DNA of 64,000 bases from Paracamarosporium sp. OC-R06-R3. Its lineage: Eukaryota > Ascomycota > Dothideomycetes > Pleosporales > Didymosphaeriaceae. A program made the position numbers and the translations under genes. The notes under the pieces are model-generated. The model was not told the DNA's origin, searched no databases, and worked only from the letters and a program-made list of their open reading frames with translations. This document shows, piece after piece, positions 32,689 to 44,800 of this stretch. The stretch's first letter is position 1, and each line of letters starts with the position of its first letter. Location of the stretch: the NCBI GenBank assembly GCA_019828545.1, contig JACVRA010000361.1:124001-188000 (forward strand). The letters run 5' to 3'.

Positions 32689-34974
32689 ATGTCTGCTGAA
32701 GCCGCCAACTCGACCTCGCCCGTCCAGGACGGCGCTCAGGACGCTGCCAACGGCACCACCGTCAACACCAATGTCGGCGCTGCTAACGATGCCGTCGCGA
32801 CCCCCGCCTCGGCCACTACCGCGCACCCCAACTCCGCCTCGCTCTACGTTGGAGAGCTTGACCCTGCTGTCACCGAGGCTATGCTGTTCGAGCTGTTCTC
32901 GTCCATCGGCCAGGTCGCGTCCATCCGTGTCTGCCGTGACGCCGTCACCCGCCGCTCGCTCGGATACGCCTATGTTAACTACAACAGCTCGGAGGACGGC
33001 GAGAAGGCTCTCGAGGAGCTTAACTACACCGTCATTAAGGGCAAGCCGTGCCGCATCATGTGGTCGCAGCGCGACCCCGCTCTGCGCAAGACCGGCCAGG
33101 GCAACGTCTTCATCAAGAACCTTGACCACGCGATCGACAACAAGGCCTTGCACGACACCTTCGCCGCCTTCGGCAACATCCTCAGCTGCAAAGTTGCTCA
33201 GGACGAGATGGGCAACTCCAAGGGCTACGGTTTCGTCCACTACGAGACCGCCGAGGCCGCCAACAATGCCATTAAGCACGTCAACGGCATGTTGCTGAAC
33301 GAGAAGAAGGTCTTCGTTGGCCACCACATCCCCAAGAAGGAGCGCATGAGCAAGTTTGAGGAGATGAAGGCCAACTTCACCAACGTCTACGTCAAGAATG
33401 TCGACCTCGAGGTCACTGACGAGCAGTTCCGCGAGTTGTTCGAGAAGCATGGTGACATCACCTCCGCCTCCCTTGCGCGCGACGAGACAGGCAAGAGCCG
33501 CGGTTTCGGCTTTGTCAACTTTGTCAAGCACGATGCTGCGTCCACCGCTGTTGAGGCGCTGAATGACACCGAGTTCCATGGCCAGAAGTTGTACGTTGGA
33601 CGTGCCCAGAAGAAGCACGAGCGCGAGGAGGAGCTCCGCAAGCAGTACGAGGCTGCTCGTCTCGAGAAGCAGTCCAAGTACCAGGGCGTCAACTTGTACA
33701 TCAAGAACCTAGACGACGATGTTGATGACGATAAGCTCCGTGATATGTTCTCTCCTTTTGGTACCATCACCTCTGCCAAGGTTATGCGCGATACCATCCC
33801 TGCCGATGCGCCTGAGACTCCCGCCGAGGAGAATAAGGAGGAAGAGAAGAAGGAAGGCGAAGAGGAAAAGAAGGAGGCCTCCGGCGACGACGAGTCCAAG
33901 GAGAAGAAGGAGAACGACAAGGTCACCATCAAGGGCGAGAAGAAGATCCTTGGCAAGAGCAAGGGCTTCGGTTTCGTCTGCTTCAGCAACCCCGATGAAG
34001 CCACTAAGGCCGTCTCAGATATGAACCAGAAGATGATTGGTGGCAAGCCCCTCTACGTCGCTCTGGCCCAGCGCAAGGACGTCCGCAAGAACCAGCTCGA
34101 GGCCACCATACAGGCCCGCAACCAGCTCCGCATGCAGCAGCAGCAACAGCAGCAATTCGGTGGCATGCAACCCATGTTCATGGCACCTGGTCAGCCACCG
34201 ATGATGTTCCCTCCGGGCCGTGGACAGCCCTTCCCTGGCGGCATTCCAGGACAGCAAGGTGGACGTGGTGCTGGTTTCCCTGGTGCTATCCCCGGCCAGC
34301 AGGGTGGACGTGGCGGACCTAATGTTCCCCAGATTCCTCCCATGTACATGCCACCTGGAATGGCTCCTGGCGCCTTCCCTGCTCCCTACATGAACCCTCA
34401 ATACATCCAGCTCGCTCAAGCTGCTCAGCAGGCTGCTATGGGCGGAGGTCGTGGAGCTGGCGGCCGTGGTCCCATGGCTCCTATCCCCGGCATGCCTAAC
34501 CAGATGGCTGGCGTTCCTGGCATTCGTGGCGGCAACTCCTTCCCGCAACAAGGCGGTGCCGGCCGTGGCGGACCTCAGGGTCGTCCTGGTCAGCCCTCGG
34601 CGCCCGGCTTCCCTCAAAGCGGCCGCAGCGGTGCACCTGGTGTCGACCTCGCCGCCTTGAACGCTGCTCCTGCCGGCCAGCAGAAGCAGATGCTTGGTGA
34701 GGCTCTTTATCCCAAGATCCACGAGATGCAGCCCGAATTGGCCGGCAAGATCACCGGTATGCTGCTTGAGATGGACAACTCCGAGCTGATCAACCTGTAA
34801 GTATTCCTTGACCCTTGAACATGTCATACTAACATGCCTAGTACCTCGGACGAGTCTGCTCTCAGGGCCAAGGTGGACGAGGCTATGAACGTCTACGACG
34901 AATACGTCAAGAACAAAGAGGGTGAGGGAGAGAAGGAAGCCCCCAAGGAGGAGGCCAAAGAAGACAAGGCTTAG
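32689..34974 (+). CDS. PAB1: polyadenylate-binding protein PAB1
   Basis: This cytoplasmic and nuclear poly(A)-binding protein acts in translation initiation, mRNA stability and 3' processing. Exons 32689-34796 and 34842-34974 give 746 residues; the intron splits the MLLE domain. Four RRMs are visible: RRM1 from SLYVGEL (residue 51), RRM2 from GNVFIKNLD (about 138), RRM3 from TNVYVKNVD (about 231), and RRM4 from VNLYIKNLD (about 334). RRM4 is interrupted by a Glu/Lys-rich insert (about residues 370-420) before its RNP1 KGFGFV. A Pro/Gly/Gln/Met-rich linker follows, then the C-terminal MLLE (PABC) domain from about 652 with [14 protein letters not shown]. The tail is Lys/Glu-rich. The probable leader intron and A-rich element upstream fit a highly regulated transcript. 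Confidence 0.97.
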
Positions 34975-36898
34975 ACGGCTAAAGTCTTCTAGGCGCTGAG
35001 TAGGACTCTCGACCTGAGAATCGCTTTCTCGGTACCCTTATGATGACGGTTCGATGACTTTCTGGCGAATGGCGCACGACTCACGGTTCACACTTTCTCC
35101 ACGGATTTTTTTTCTCTTGCACGGCGGCTTGGTCACGACTCAAAAGTTTTTTTCCTTCGACATCTTCTCTTTGGAGTTCTGTCGTCGCTTGTTCATTTCG
35201 GCCTGCATTTGCTAGACTGCTCACACAGTCTGCTACGGCTGACGACTCTGATCTCCCTCCTTTTTCTTTACGACAGCTACCTTCCCCTTGATTGGGTGCT
35301 GATGGCTCCCCCTTCTTTACACAGTACATGTACTATAGACTTTTCAGTCTGCAATGACAATGACGAGCGGAGTGCGGGCGCGGTGGCCAATTTGCGGGCT
35401 TTTCTCAACTGCAGACTTGATACCTCACAGGCGGCCTGTTGTTTGGCCCTCGCATGCGCATAAGAGTATGATGGCGGCTAGGTAGTCGAGTATGGTGGTT
35501 ACGAGCAAATATGAGTATGGGTATGACAAGGGGATATGGGGGAGAAGTGTTTGGATTGAGAATCAAACGATATGGATAGTGGGTCGGGTCGGGTCAGGAG
35601 GCGATGCGGGTGGCTCCGTTGAAGCACGGCATGGCATGCTTATGATGGATCGATCGGGACAGCTTTTCTCATACGTGTAGATGCTAGTCTGAACATGTGT
35701 TTACGATCTTCATGCTGGGCTTGATTTGAGTGATGAGGAATGTTTTGTGGGTACACTTGGTGCGGAGTCTAGGCCTAGGCTGTGAGGGTAAGTTTTTGAG
35801 CTCTTATGGCTTTGACATTGACGGGTGTTTTGTTTGTGTCGGTCCCAGAGGTCAATGTGTAGTGATCGCGCTCGTACTCGGGTCAAGGTGTACCGAGCTT
35901 GCTCTCGTCAACGAGGAAGATAACGCGGCCTAGGATGCACGATGCTGCATGGCACCGCCACCGGAAGAATTATAGGGTTCATCCGGTTGCAGGTGTGCAT
36001 GGGTGGTGAATTCGCGCAGCATGGATAGGGTGAGAGAGAATATGTAGGTACGGGTAAGGTTGAGAGTGATGTAAGGTCAGGTATGCTGGGATCAGAATGA
36101 CCAATCAGACTGTCAGCAATTAACAATCTGGCGTGCCGCTTTGGTGCGACTATGGTAATGTGGAGGGTCATGATTCTAGCTAGACAATGCAGATGTGCGA
36201 GATTTGTACTGTGTAGAGTACAGTGGCATCATGGGGCTTGAGAAGTGGGGGCATGGAGTAGGAATGGAAGCGCAGCGTGCAGACGAGAGAACATGGATAC
36301 CAGCTACGGAAATTTGACGCCTCACGCCCCTTTGCAGGCGAGGTTCCGGGAAGTATCGTGTGGTGGCCGTGGAGTCGAGTTGGTGGAGAGTCAAATCCGC
36401 GGGTCGGAACATGTCGGATTGCTCCAGGAAAAGGCGCCCCGCTTTCGTGTGATGCCCCTCCATCGTCATCGTGGGGACTTCATTCACGAGCACAACAAAG
36501 CATGCCGGCAGCTCCCACGCCCACAATGGCCATGCTTGCGGCTCTTTCTGGCCTCGAGCCGTGCAAATCAGCCCCGGACCTTTCATACGAGCCGGCATTA
36601 CAACCGGAAAGAGGGCGCGTGATGCCCGGAGCGTGAGCCGAGGGAGCCCAGCTGCGCAAACAACTCCCGACGCGCCTCCACCCGACCGACGCGCATGCCG
36701 TAACTACCCACCTGGGCCCAGATTTTAGCTTTAGGGTGCTTTCTGCGACTTCGATCTGCCCTCATCACGATCTTTCCTTCGCGCCTGAATTCTCTTCACT
36801 GTTTGCTTCTGCTCTGACGACATACATACCCCCTGGTGCTTTCAAGTACATACACACATACACAATACCCAGCTGCATTCACCACCAATCGTAGCACG
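34975..36898. other. 1.9-kb spacer, no gene seen
   Basis: It holds the PAB1 3' flank and the FBP1 promoter. Only short unconserved frames are present on both strands. 36730-36890 is pyrimidine-rich and then CA-rich (TACATACACACATACACA near 36847-36864), and is probably FBP1 leader. Confidence 0.5.
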
Positions 36899-38166
36899 AT
36901 GAGCGGCAAGGAGAACAGCAATGGCGGCGCCGTCGGAGAGGCCATCAACACTGATATCATCACCCTGACGAGATTCTTGACTGAGGAGCAGACCAAGCAC
37001 AAGGAGGCGACGGGAGACTTCACGTACGTGCTGTTGGGGGAGTAAAGGGGATGTGCAATTGCTGACTCTGGCACCAGATTACTCTGCCATGCCCTGCAGT
37101 TTGCATTCAAGAGCATATCATACTACATTCGACGTTCCACCCTGATCAACGTACGTCCAGCAGCTCCTATGTTTGCTTAGAACCAAAGCTTACACCACGC
37201 AGCTCACCGGCCTCGCAGGCTCCTCCAATACCACAGGCGATGACCAGAAGAAGCTCGACGTGATCGGCAATGACCTCTTCATCTCGGCCATGCGCTCCTG
37301 CGGCCGCGTCCGCCTGCTCGTCTCGGAGGAAGAAGAAGAATGCATCATGTTCGACGAGTTCCCGACCGCGCGGTACGCCGTAGCCTGCGACCCCATCGAC
37401 GGATCCTCCAACCTCGACGCCGGCGTCTCCGTCGGCACAATCTTTAGCGTATACAAGCTGGAAGAAGGCGCAAGAGGCACAAAGGAAGACCTCCTCCTGC
37501 CAGGCACCGAAATGGTCGCAAGCGGCTTCACCATGTACGGCGCCTCCGCACAGCTCGTCATCACCATGAAGGGCGGAAACGTAAATGGCTTCACCCTCGA
37601 CAACAACTTCGGCGAATTCATCCTCACACATCCTAACATGCGCATCCCGAAGCAGCGCGCCATTTACTCCGTCAACGAGGGTAACTCGCTGTACTGGGAG
37701 GAGCCCGTCAAGGAGTACGTCAACAGCCTGAAGTTTCCCCAGGAGGGCGGGAAGCCGTACTCTGCGCGGTACATCGGGTCCATGGTTGCGGATGCGTACC
37801 GCACGCTGTTGTACGGCGGCATCTTCGCGTATCCCGCGGACAAGAAGAGTCCGAAGGGGAAGCTGCGTATCTTGTACGAGTGCGCGCCCATGGCTATGGT
37901 GTTTGAGAATGGTATGTTATCTCCACCTGTTTTTCCGTTCCCTTCCCTGTCGATTATCCCGCGCATTTCTCTATCCACTATACTACACTGTACTGTACAA
38001 GAACGAAGACTAACACCCCACAGCCGGCGGCCTCGCCGTAAACTCCAAAATGCAGCGCATGATGGAGGTCGTCCCCGAGCACATCCACGACCGGAGCGGC
38101 ATCTTCCTGGGCAGCGAGCAAGAGGTGCAGAAGGTCATTGACGTGCACAAGAAGCACCAGCAGTAG
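36899..38166 (+). CDS. FBP1: fructose-1,6-bisphosphatase
   Basis: This is the gluconeogenic enzyme that hydrolyses fructose 1,6-bisphosphate to fructose 6-phosphate in the cytosol. Exons 36899-37023, 37078-37150, 37203-37911 and 38024-38166 join in phase to 349 residues, the normal length. The N-terminal TDIITLTRFL region corresponds to the AMP-site helices. Metal and substrate residues lie in EEEEE, DPIDGSSNLDAGVSVGTIF (about residue 129) and the signature GKLRILYECAPMAMVFE (about residue 285), whose downstream GG is restored by the last splice. No mitochondrial leader is present. Glucose repression and proteolytic catabolite control are known for the family but cannot be read from this sequence. 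It is convergent with KGD1. Confidence 0.97.
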
Positions 38167-38634
38167 ATGTCTCGCCTACCCAGTTCAGCGGGAGTGCTGA
38201 GTTGTACCGTGCGTGTGCATGTGGATAGCGCGAGGGCGAGTAAAGTGGGGTGGTGGGTCAAGTAAATCGGGTACCGTTACGTCAAGCTAAAAGCAATGGC
38301 AAGGCAAGGCAGGACAAGGCAGGACAAGGCAGGACAGGAAAAGTCGCGTCAGCTGCGTATGCGATGAACATGATGAGAATATGAAAGCAAGCGAGATATC
38401 AATTAATCGATCAATCACGTCACAATACATACAAGCACATCACAAGCACATCACAAGCACACACGTACACACTATTATCGCGCATCATTCACTATGTCAA
38501 TGTCAATGTCAATGCCAACCTCAACCTCAACCTCAACCTCAATCCACCATAGTCTCAACCCCAATCAACAAAACCCCAAACCCCAAACCCCAAACACCTC
38601 GTCCAAAGCACACACACATACTCACAACCCCACA

Positions 38635-38681
<47 letters not shown>

Positions 38682-39220
38682 GTGCAAAAAACATACAAAT
38701 CTCAACTTTTCCTACCCTACACTACACTACACTACACCACACCACACCGCCCAAGCAGCCCCCCTAGCAGAAGCAGCCACCCATCATGTACAAAGAATAG
38801 CATATACCATACCATACCAAACCATACATACAATACACCTACCCATGCAATATACAGAAAAAAAAAAGACGACGGAAAAAGAACAAGGGGAAAAAAAGGG
38901 GGGGCCCGTATGTATCCCGACGCGCTCTCGCGTGCGTGCGTGCGTGCGTGCGTATTACAACCCTGAATCTCTCTGTTTCTCTTTCTCTTTCTCGCGGAAA
39001 AGACAAGACAAGACAAGACGAACGGGAACACCGGGGGGGATAAAGCACCGAAGTACAGACAGCCAGACAAGACATGCAAACGCGCCAAAGCAAAGGGGAC
39101 GTGTATCCACCTGCCCTTCTCAGACCACACCACACCACACCACACCTCAGTTAAGTAAGTGAACTTAACTTAACCACCCTTCCTCCCAGGACACCAGAAC
39201 AAATCAGCCAGGAAGCAGCT
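38167..39220. repeat. microsatellite cluster between convergent FBP1 and KGD1
   Basis: This intergenic kilobase is dense with simple repeats: CAAGGCAGGA-type copies at about 38300-38340, CACATCACAAG copies at about 38434-38462, TCAATG and then CAACCT hexamers at about 38493-38545, CCCCAAA copies at about 38570-38596, a (CA)n tract at 38638-38681, CACTA and CACAC pentamers at about 38717-38750, and (GTGC)n at about 38931-38953. The apparent Thr/His/Ser-rich frames across it are repeat translations, not genes. Confidence 0.85.
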
Positions 39221-42200
39221 CTACTCTCCCTTCAACTTATCCTGCCTCACGGTAAACGCCTGCTCGAGCAGATCCTGTTCCTCCTTCTTGTGGCTGGCCT
39301 TGAGACCCGTCGCGACGGACGCACTGGGGTTGCGACCAGCGTACATGACGTGCCGACGGTTGTGATGTTCCGTCTGGTTGAGCAGGGTCTCGATGCGGGG
39401 CTGGGTGAAGCTCCAGGCGCCGGCGTTGAGCGGCTCCTCCTGGCACCAGATGATGTTCTGCGCGTTGGGGTACGAGTCGAGGTTCTCCTTGAGCTGCTGC
39501 CACGGGAAGGGGTTGAGCTGCTCGATGCGCGTGATGGCGACGTCGTTGAGGCCGCGGGCTTCGCGCTCCTTGACGAGCGCTGCGTAGACTTGTCCTGTGC
39601 AGAGGATCACGCGGTTGATTTCCTCGGGGCTGCCGATGGCGCCCGACTCGTGCGCCGGGTCGCGGATGATCCACTCAAAGTGCGAGTCGCCCGTGAAGTC
39701 CTCGATCGAGGAGCGCGCGAGCGGGTGTCGGAGGAGAGATTTCGAGAAGAAGAGGATCAGCGGCTTGCGGAACTGTCGGTTCATTTGGCGACGGAGGATG
39801 TGGAAGACGTTGGATGGCTTGGTCAGATACGCGATTTGCATGTTGCAGTCCTGGTGCTGGCGCTCGAGCTTCTCGGGGGACGGGAAGATGCGCGGGTCCT
39901 CGTTGACAAGGAGGAGGTAGCGCTCCATGCGGCCGGAGGAGTGCTCGGGGCCCTGGCCGTCGTAGCCGTGCGGCAAGCTGAGCACGAGGCCGGATCGCTG
40001 GAGCCACTTCACTTCGCCGGATGCGATGAACTGGTCGATGATGACCTGTGCCGTGTTGGCAAAGTCACCAAACTGGGCTTCCCACATGACGAGCGCATTG
40101 GGCGACGAAAGCGAGTAGCCGTATTCGAAACCGAGACTGGTGATGGTTAGCAAAGGCGACTAAGTCTGAGATGAATCACTTACACTCCGTATTCGCTCAA
40201 TGAAGAGTTCGAGATGGTGAATGTGGCTTGGTCTTCGCTCAGGTGCTGCAGCGGCGTGTAGGTCTTCTCAGTTTCCTGGTCGTGAAGAACGGCGTGGCGC
40301 TGCGAGAAGGTACCACGCTCGACATCCTGTCCGGAGACACGGACGTGGTGGCCCTCCATGCATAGAGTACCGAAAGCCAAAGCTTCGGCAGTGGCCATGT
40401 CGATGTTCTTACCATCAGTAACGGTCTTGGTACGTCCGGCGAGAATACGCTTCAAGTTGCGGTGCACAGTGAAGTCCTCGGGACCGTTAGCAATGACCTC
40501 GGCAACGTGCTTCAGCTGGGACTCCTCGACAGCGGTGGGGAGATGCGGCAGAACTTCGGTGGCGAGCTCCTTGGGCGACTTGAAACCGTTCCAGGCGGAG
40601 GTCAGCCACTCCTTCGAGTTGGGCTGGTAGTCCTTGCTGCGGTTGAAGCTCTCCTCAAGCATGCCCCAGACCCAGGCCTTGTGCTCGTCAATGTCCTCCT
40701 TGGTGAAGGTCTTCTCGTCCAAAAGCTTCTTGGTGTAGATGTCTAGCGTAGGGGGCTGTTCGGAGATCTTCTTGTACATGAGCGGCTGGGTGAAGAACGG
40801 CTGGTCGGTCTCATTGTGACCCTGCTTTCGGTAGCAAACCATATCAATAACAACATCCTTCTTGAACTCTGCGCGGAAGTCAGCTGCGAGCTGGCAGACA
40901 AAGTTGAAAGCCTCTACATCGTCGCCATTAACGTGGAACACAGGGGCATCAATAGCTTTGGCAATGTCCGAGCAGTACGGGGTGGATCGGGAGAAACGGG
41001 GGTCCGTGGTGAAACCGATCTGGTTGTTCACAATCAAGTGGATGGTTCCTCCGGTGTGGTAGCTGGGCAGCGAGTGGAAACCCATGGTCTCGTACACGAT
41101 ACCCTGGCCGGCAAAGGCAGCATCTCCGTGGAGCAGCACACCCATAGCAGTGCGGGCGTCCTTCTCATCATTGTTGTAGTGCAGGATAGCACGAGTCTTG
41201 CCGAGCACAACGGGGTCTTCAGCTTCCAAATGCGACGGGTTGGCGACTAGGGAAAGCTGGACACGCTTGCCGGAGGGCGTAGGACGCTCGAAGTTCATAC
41301 CCAAGTGGTACTTGACGTCACCAGAACCCTCGTCGCTCGGCTCCGTTGTACCTGCGAACTCGCTGAAAATGGACTCGTTGGGCTTCCTGACGACGTTGCT
41401 GAGCACGTTGAGACGTCCACGATGGGGCATGCCAATGACAATGTCCTTGACACCGTAGTCGACACTGCGGTCAATGAGAGCCTTCATGCCGGGAATCAAG
41501 CTCTCTCCACCCTCCAAACCGAATCGCTTGTCGTTGGGATACTTGGTCGCCAGGAAAGCCTCAAAGTTTGTGCCCCAGATGAGGCGGTCCAGGATTCGGC
41601 GCTTCTCGTCGACGGAGTACTTATACGGGGTGGGGATCTCGATGCGTTCACGGAGCCAGTCGCACTGTTCCCTGTCCGGGATGTGGATGTATTCCACACC
41701 ATACGAGCCACAATACAGGCGCTCGCAGGCGTCAATGATGTCCCGCAGCTTCATCTTCTTGCGATTCTCCGTCTTGAAACGAGGCAAGATACCCGGGCCA
41801 AGCTCGAATTCCTGATCCAAATCCTTCTCGGAGAAGTTGTAGTGCGACAGCTCGAGCTCGCGCGGCTTGCTGTATCCAAAAGCGTGTGCCTCGGAGCGGA
41901 TACCCAGCGGGTCGATCTTGGCCTTGTGGTGGCCTCGGGCCTGATACGCGCGGACGAGCAGCTGGACCTTCAAGTGGTTCATGACATCGGAGCCCTCGCC
42001 CACGGTCATGCCCAGTCCCGGTCTCAGCTCGGGGCCCAGACCACCCGTCATGGTGGGTGTCTGCATTATGGTGGGTGGCGGCTGGAAGGCTTGCGAGACG
42101 GGCATGTCGCCAGACTCCATGTTGCGGAAGTAGACCTGCCATGAGTAGTGGACGGACGAGGGGTCGCGCTTCCACTGCATGTACATCTCGTCGACATAGT

Positions 42201-42479
42201 TTGCCGTGTTTCCCTGGAGGAACGAGTCGTTGGGGTCCTGGGGCAAGCTCTGTTAGCAGTGTCTTTTAAAAGTTTGCGGCGGGCGGGATGTGAACGCACA
42301 ACGCCCTTGTTGGTGTCCTCGACCGAGACGGCATATCTCCGCTTCTGCTGGGAGAGCGCAAGCGGCCTGCGACTTGCGGCAATAGCTGTTCTCGCCGGCG
42401 ATGCGGAAGCTGTGTAGAAGCTTGCGCGTGGCGCGCAGCTCTGGAGCTGGCGGGTACACCGCAGCGATGTGCGCAACAT
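39221..42479 (-). CDS. KGD1: 2-oxoglutarate dehydrogenase E1 component, mitochondrial
   Basis: This is the thiamine-diphosphate-dependent E1 of the 2-oxoglutarate dehydrogenase complex (TCA cycle, matrix). Exons 42479-42300, 42249-40184 and 40136-39221 join in phase to 1053 residues, typical of the family. The first exon is an Arg/Ser/Ala-rich mitochondrial presequence ending near QQKRRYA. The OGDH N-terminal region ([15 protein letters not shown]) follows. Catalytic and cofactor blocks are [41 protein letters not shown] (Mg-ThDP motif region) and [12 protein letters not shown]. The transketolase pyrimidine domain ([30 protein letters not shown]) spans the last intron, and the C terminus has [12 protein letters not shown]. 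The first intron lies at the presequence boundary. Confidence 0.97.
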
Positions 42480-43384
42480 TGTGGATTAGGAGGAGAAATA
42501 AGAAAGCGCAGAAATGGAAAACATCCAAACGGGCGGATGGGGGAGGACTGCAGAGTCTTTGCGGGAGAGGCTTTGCAAAAGGCCAGGAGGACACAGGCAT
42601 GCGCTCACAGCCGCCCGAATCGGGCCTAGCGTCCGGTCGCTAGTTCTCCATCCGACTGCTGACTCGCCGGCGGAAATGCCTCACAATTCACCCTGGCGAC
42701 CGTCCCGGATGCCGACTGAATGCTCGATTTAATTTAATGCAGACGACTCAATTGGCCTGTCTGCGATTTGGCATCCGTGGCCGTCGTGGAGGCTGATCGC
42801 CGCGCACAGCTGCAACAAGCGGATCCACGGAAAAGACGCGGGTGACGTTGTTGCAAAACAAGCGGATCCGCGGCCGCCGCAAATCCATCTGCTCGGCTAG
42901 CCTACATACACTACGCTTACCAGCGGAGCATTCCCGCGGCTGCCACCTCGAAAGAACGCTTTTCCGTGTTATAGTCTAGCTGGTCTAAAAGGGGTGGTTT
43001 AGTTGTTGTTCTGGAGTTGTGACTCGAAAGCATACCATCAAAGCCACATGAGCCTAGGTCAAAGCATCCCAACATTTACATAATAGTCACGTCAACCCCC
43101 GCAAGCAGCCAGGGTCTCGACACAGAGCATCATCGTGATACTACTTTTTCTCTCAGGTGATTATTCTTGTTTTGGAACTGAACGTCTGCATCGACTTTCG
43201 ACATGGCAGGGAGAAAGGAGTTGGTAACTAAGCACTGTTGAAGCCACAAGACGACACATCACTGACACACGGAACACAATATGTTTGAGTCAATATGCAA
43301 TGGTCTCTAACAGCATGAACATCTACTGAAACTCAAAGATTTGATTCATAACGATATACTTGGATGCATTGGCATCCATCACAC
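42480..43384. other. intergenic spacer, no gene seen
   Basis: It holds the upstream region of KGD1 and the 3' flank of the gene ending at 43385. AAGCGGATCC occurs twice, at about 42818 and 42859 (AACAAGCGGATCCACGG, then AACAAGCGGATCCGCGG), a short direct repeat of about 40-bp period. Nothing else is recognised. Confidence 0.5.
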
Positions 43385-44800
43385 TCACCCCCCTGCACCC
43401 TCAGCAACATGCTGTATCCATTTCCCCACCGCCTCCCGTTTCCCCTTCTCAGCACAAACCATACACACCGCCGTAGCCACCACCAGCGCATACAACACCG
43501 TCCCCTTCAAATCCCTCACCCTTTTCTCCACCCCCTCATCCGGATACACCCTCCCCCTTTCCCTCACCCACCCCTCATACAACCTCAGCACCACCCCATC
43601 AAAAACCTCCAACCTCCCATTCTTCTTCCCCGAAACAGAAGAAACATACCTAGCAAGACACATCTCCGTCTCCGCCACGCCTCTTCCCCCCGGCACAACC
43701 GCCACAAGCTTCAAATGATTGAACCTCACAAACATCCCCCAGAACCCCACCTTCTCCCTAACCCTCGTCCCCCTCCAGAAAAACTCAACACCACCCCACC
43801 TCCAACAGTACTCCCTCGTCCTCTTTGAGAACGGCTTCTCCCACGCCAAACACACCACGCCCTCCGCCCGCACCGGCCGCACAGGCTTCTCAGCCCAAGA
43901 CTCAAGTACATCCGGATCTCCCGCATCATCCCCCCTAGCCCTACGCCTCGCATTCACCCCCCGCGCATACTCCCTCCCACACTCGCCCCACAGCCGCCAA
44001 CTACGTACTTTGTACCCCCTCAGCGCGGTAGGCATGCGCTTGAGATCTGCCCTAGACCCGCCGTTGTGCGCCCAGGAGACTACGCCGCGGGGATCGAGGA
44101 CGCCGGGTGCGGAGAGTGAGGGCCCGTATTGCAGGGTGTATTTTGTCCAGAAGGGGCTGGATTTTATGAGGACGGAGGGTGTGCTGGGGGGATGGTTGTT
44201 TTTGCCTTGGTAGAGGACGCGTGGGGGGTGGGCGAAGGAGAGGTACGGGGTGTGGAGGTAGAAGGCGGAGGGTTCTGGTTCTTGGGGCTCTGGTTCTTGT
44301 ATTTCGTTTTGGATGGTGTCTGAGGTTGAGTCTGGGTCGTTGGTAGGTAAGGGGTTTAGGGTGTGAGGTTCGTTTGTGTGAGGGTTTTGCTTCCCCTTCT
44401 CCTTATTTTTCTTTTCTTTTCCTTCCTCTTTCTCCTTCTCCTTGTTTTTCTGTTCTTTTTCTTTCTCCTTGCGAGCTTTCCTTTCCTTTCGTGCTTTTCG
44501 GCCTTCGCGGCTGAGAGGACTTTCTCGTCTAAGGTCCGCGGTGGTCGTGATGCGCTTGTGTGCTTTGTCTTTCACGGTGTAGATGTGGTATGTTGTTTGG
44601 AGCTTGTTTCCTTCGGCTTCTTCGGCTTCACCTTGCAGACGTGTGATGTGCACCTCTGCTTGTTTCGTTACACCGTCACTACCTGTCATCTACTGTACTT
44701 CAACAGAGTTTTCAATGTTCACTATGCAGATTTTACGTACCTTTCCTTGAGTGTTGTCTTTCACTACTGCTGATTCGGAGCTCGCATTGAGTCTCGACAT
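43385..44800 (-). CDS. conserved-looking hypothetical protein with K/E-rich low-complexity segment
   Basis: No named domain is recognised. Exons 44800-44741 and 44689-43385 (51-nt intron with a GTACGT donor) join in phase to 454 residues; the first exon has 20 codons from the only ATG in frame. Residues about 80-115 are almost only Lys, Glu, Arg and Gln and form a charged helix-prone linker. The following 300 residues are rich in Trp, Tyr, Arg and Phe with motif-like blocks (FYLHTPYLSFAHPPRVLY, LRGYKVRSWRLWGE, EYCWRWGGVEFFW, FNHLKLVAVVPGG), which looks like a globular domain. A hydrophobic stretch near the C terminus (VLYALVVATAVCMVCA) could be a membrane anchor or buried helix. Function unknown. 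Confidence 0.8.

Noticed and set aside
32566..33618. 350-codon minus-strand frame rich in Val/Leu/Gly
   Set aside because: It is fully antisense to the PAB1 coding sequence and is an artefact of codon bias; no domain.
38638..38681. (CA)n tract considered as part of a CRISPR-like or telomeric array
   Set aside because: A simple dinucleotide microsatellite with no spacers and no telomere-type repeat; the window is eukaryotic.
38381..39162. Thr/His/Ser-rich frames between FBP1 and KGD1
   Set aside because: They are translations of simple sequence repeats.
39290..40150. 286-codon plus-strand frame
   Set aside because: Antisense to the KGD1 third exon; composition follows the complement of that gene.
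41305..42144. 279-codon plus-strand frame
   Set aside because: Antisense to the KGD1 second exon; no domain and no independent signal.
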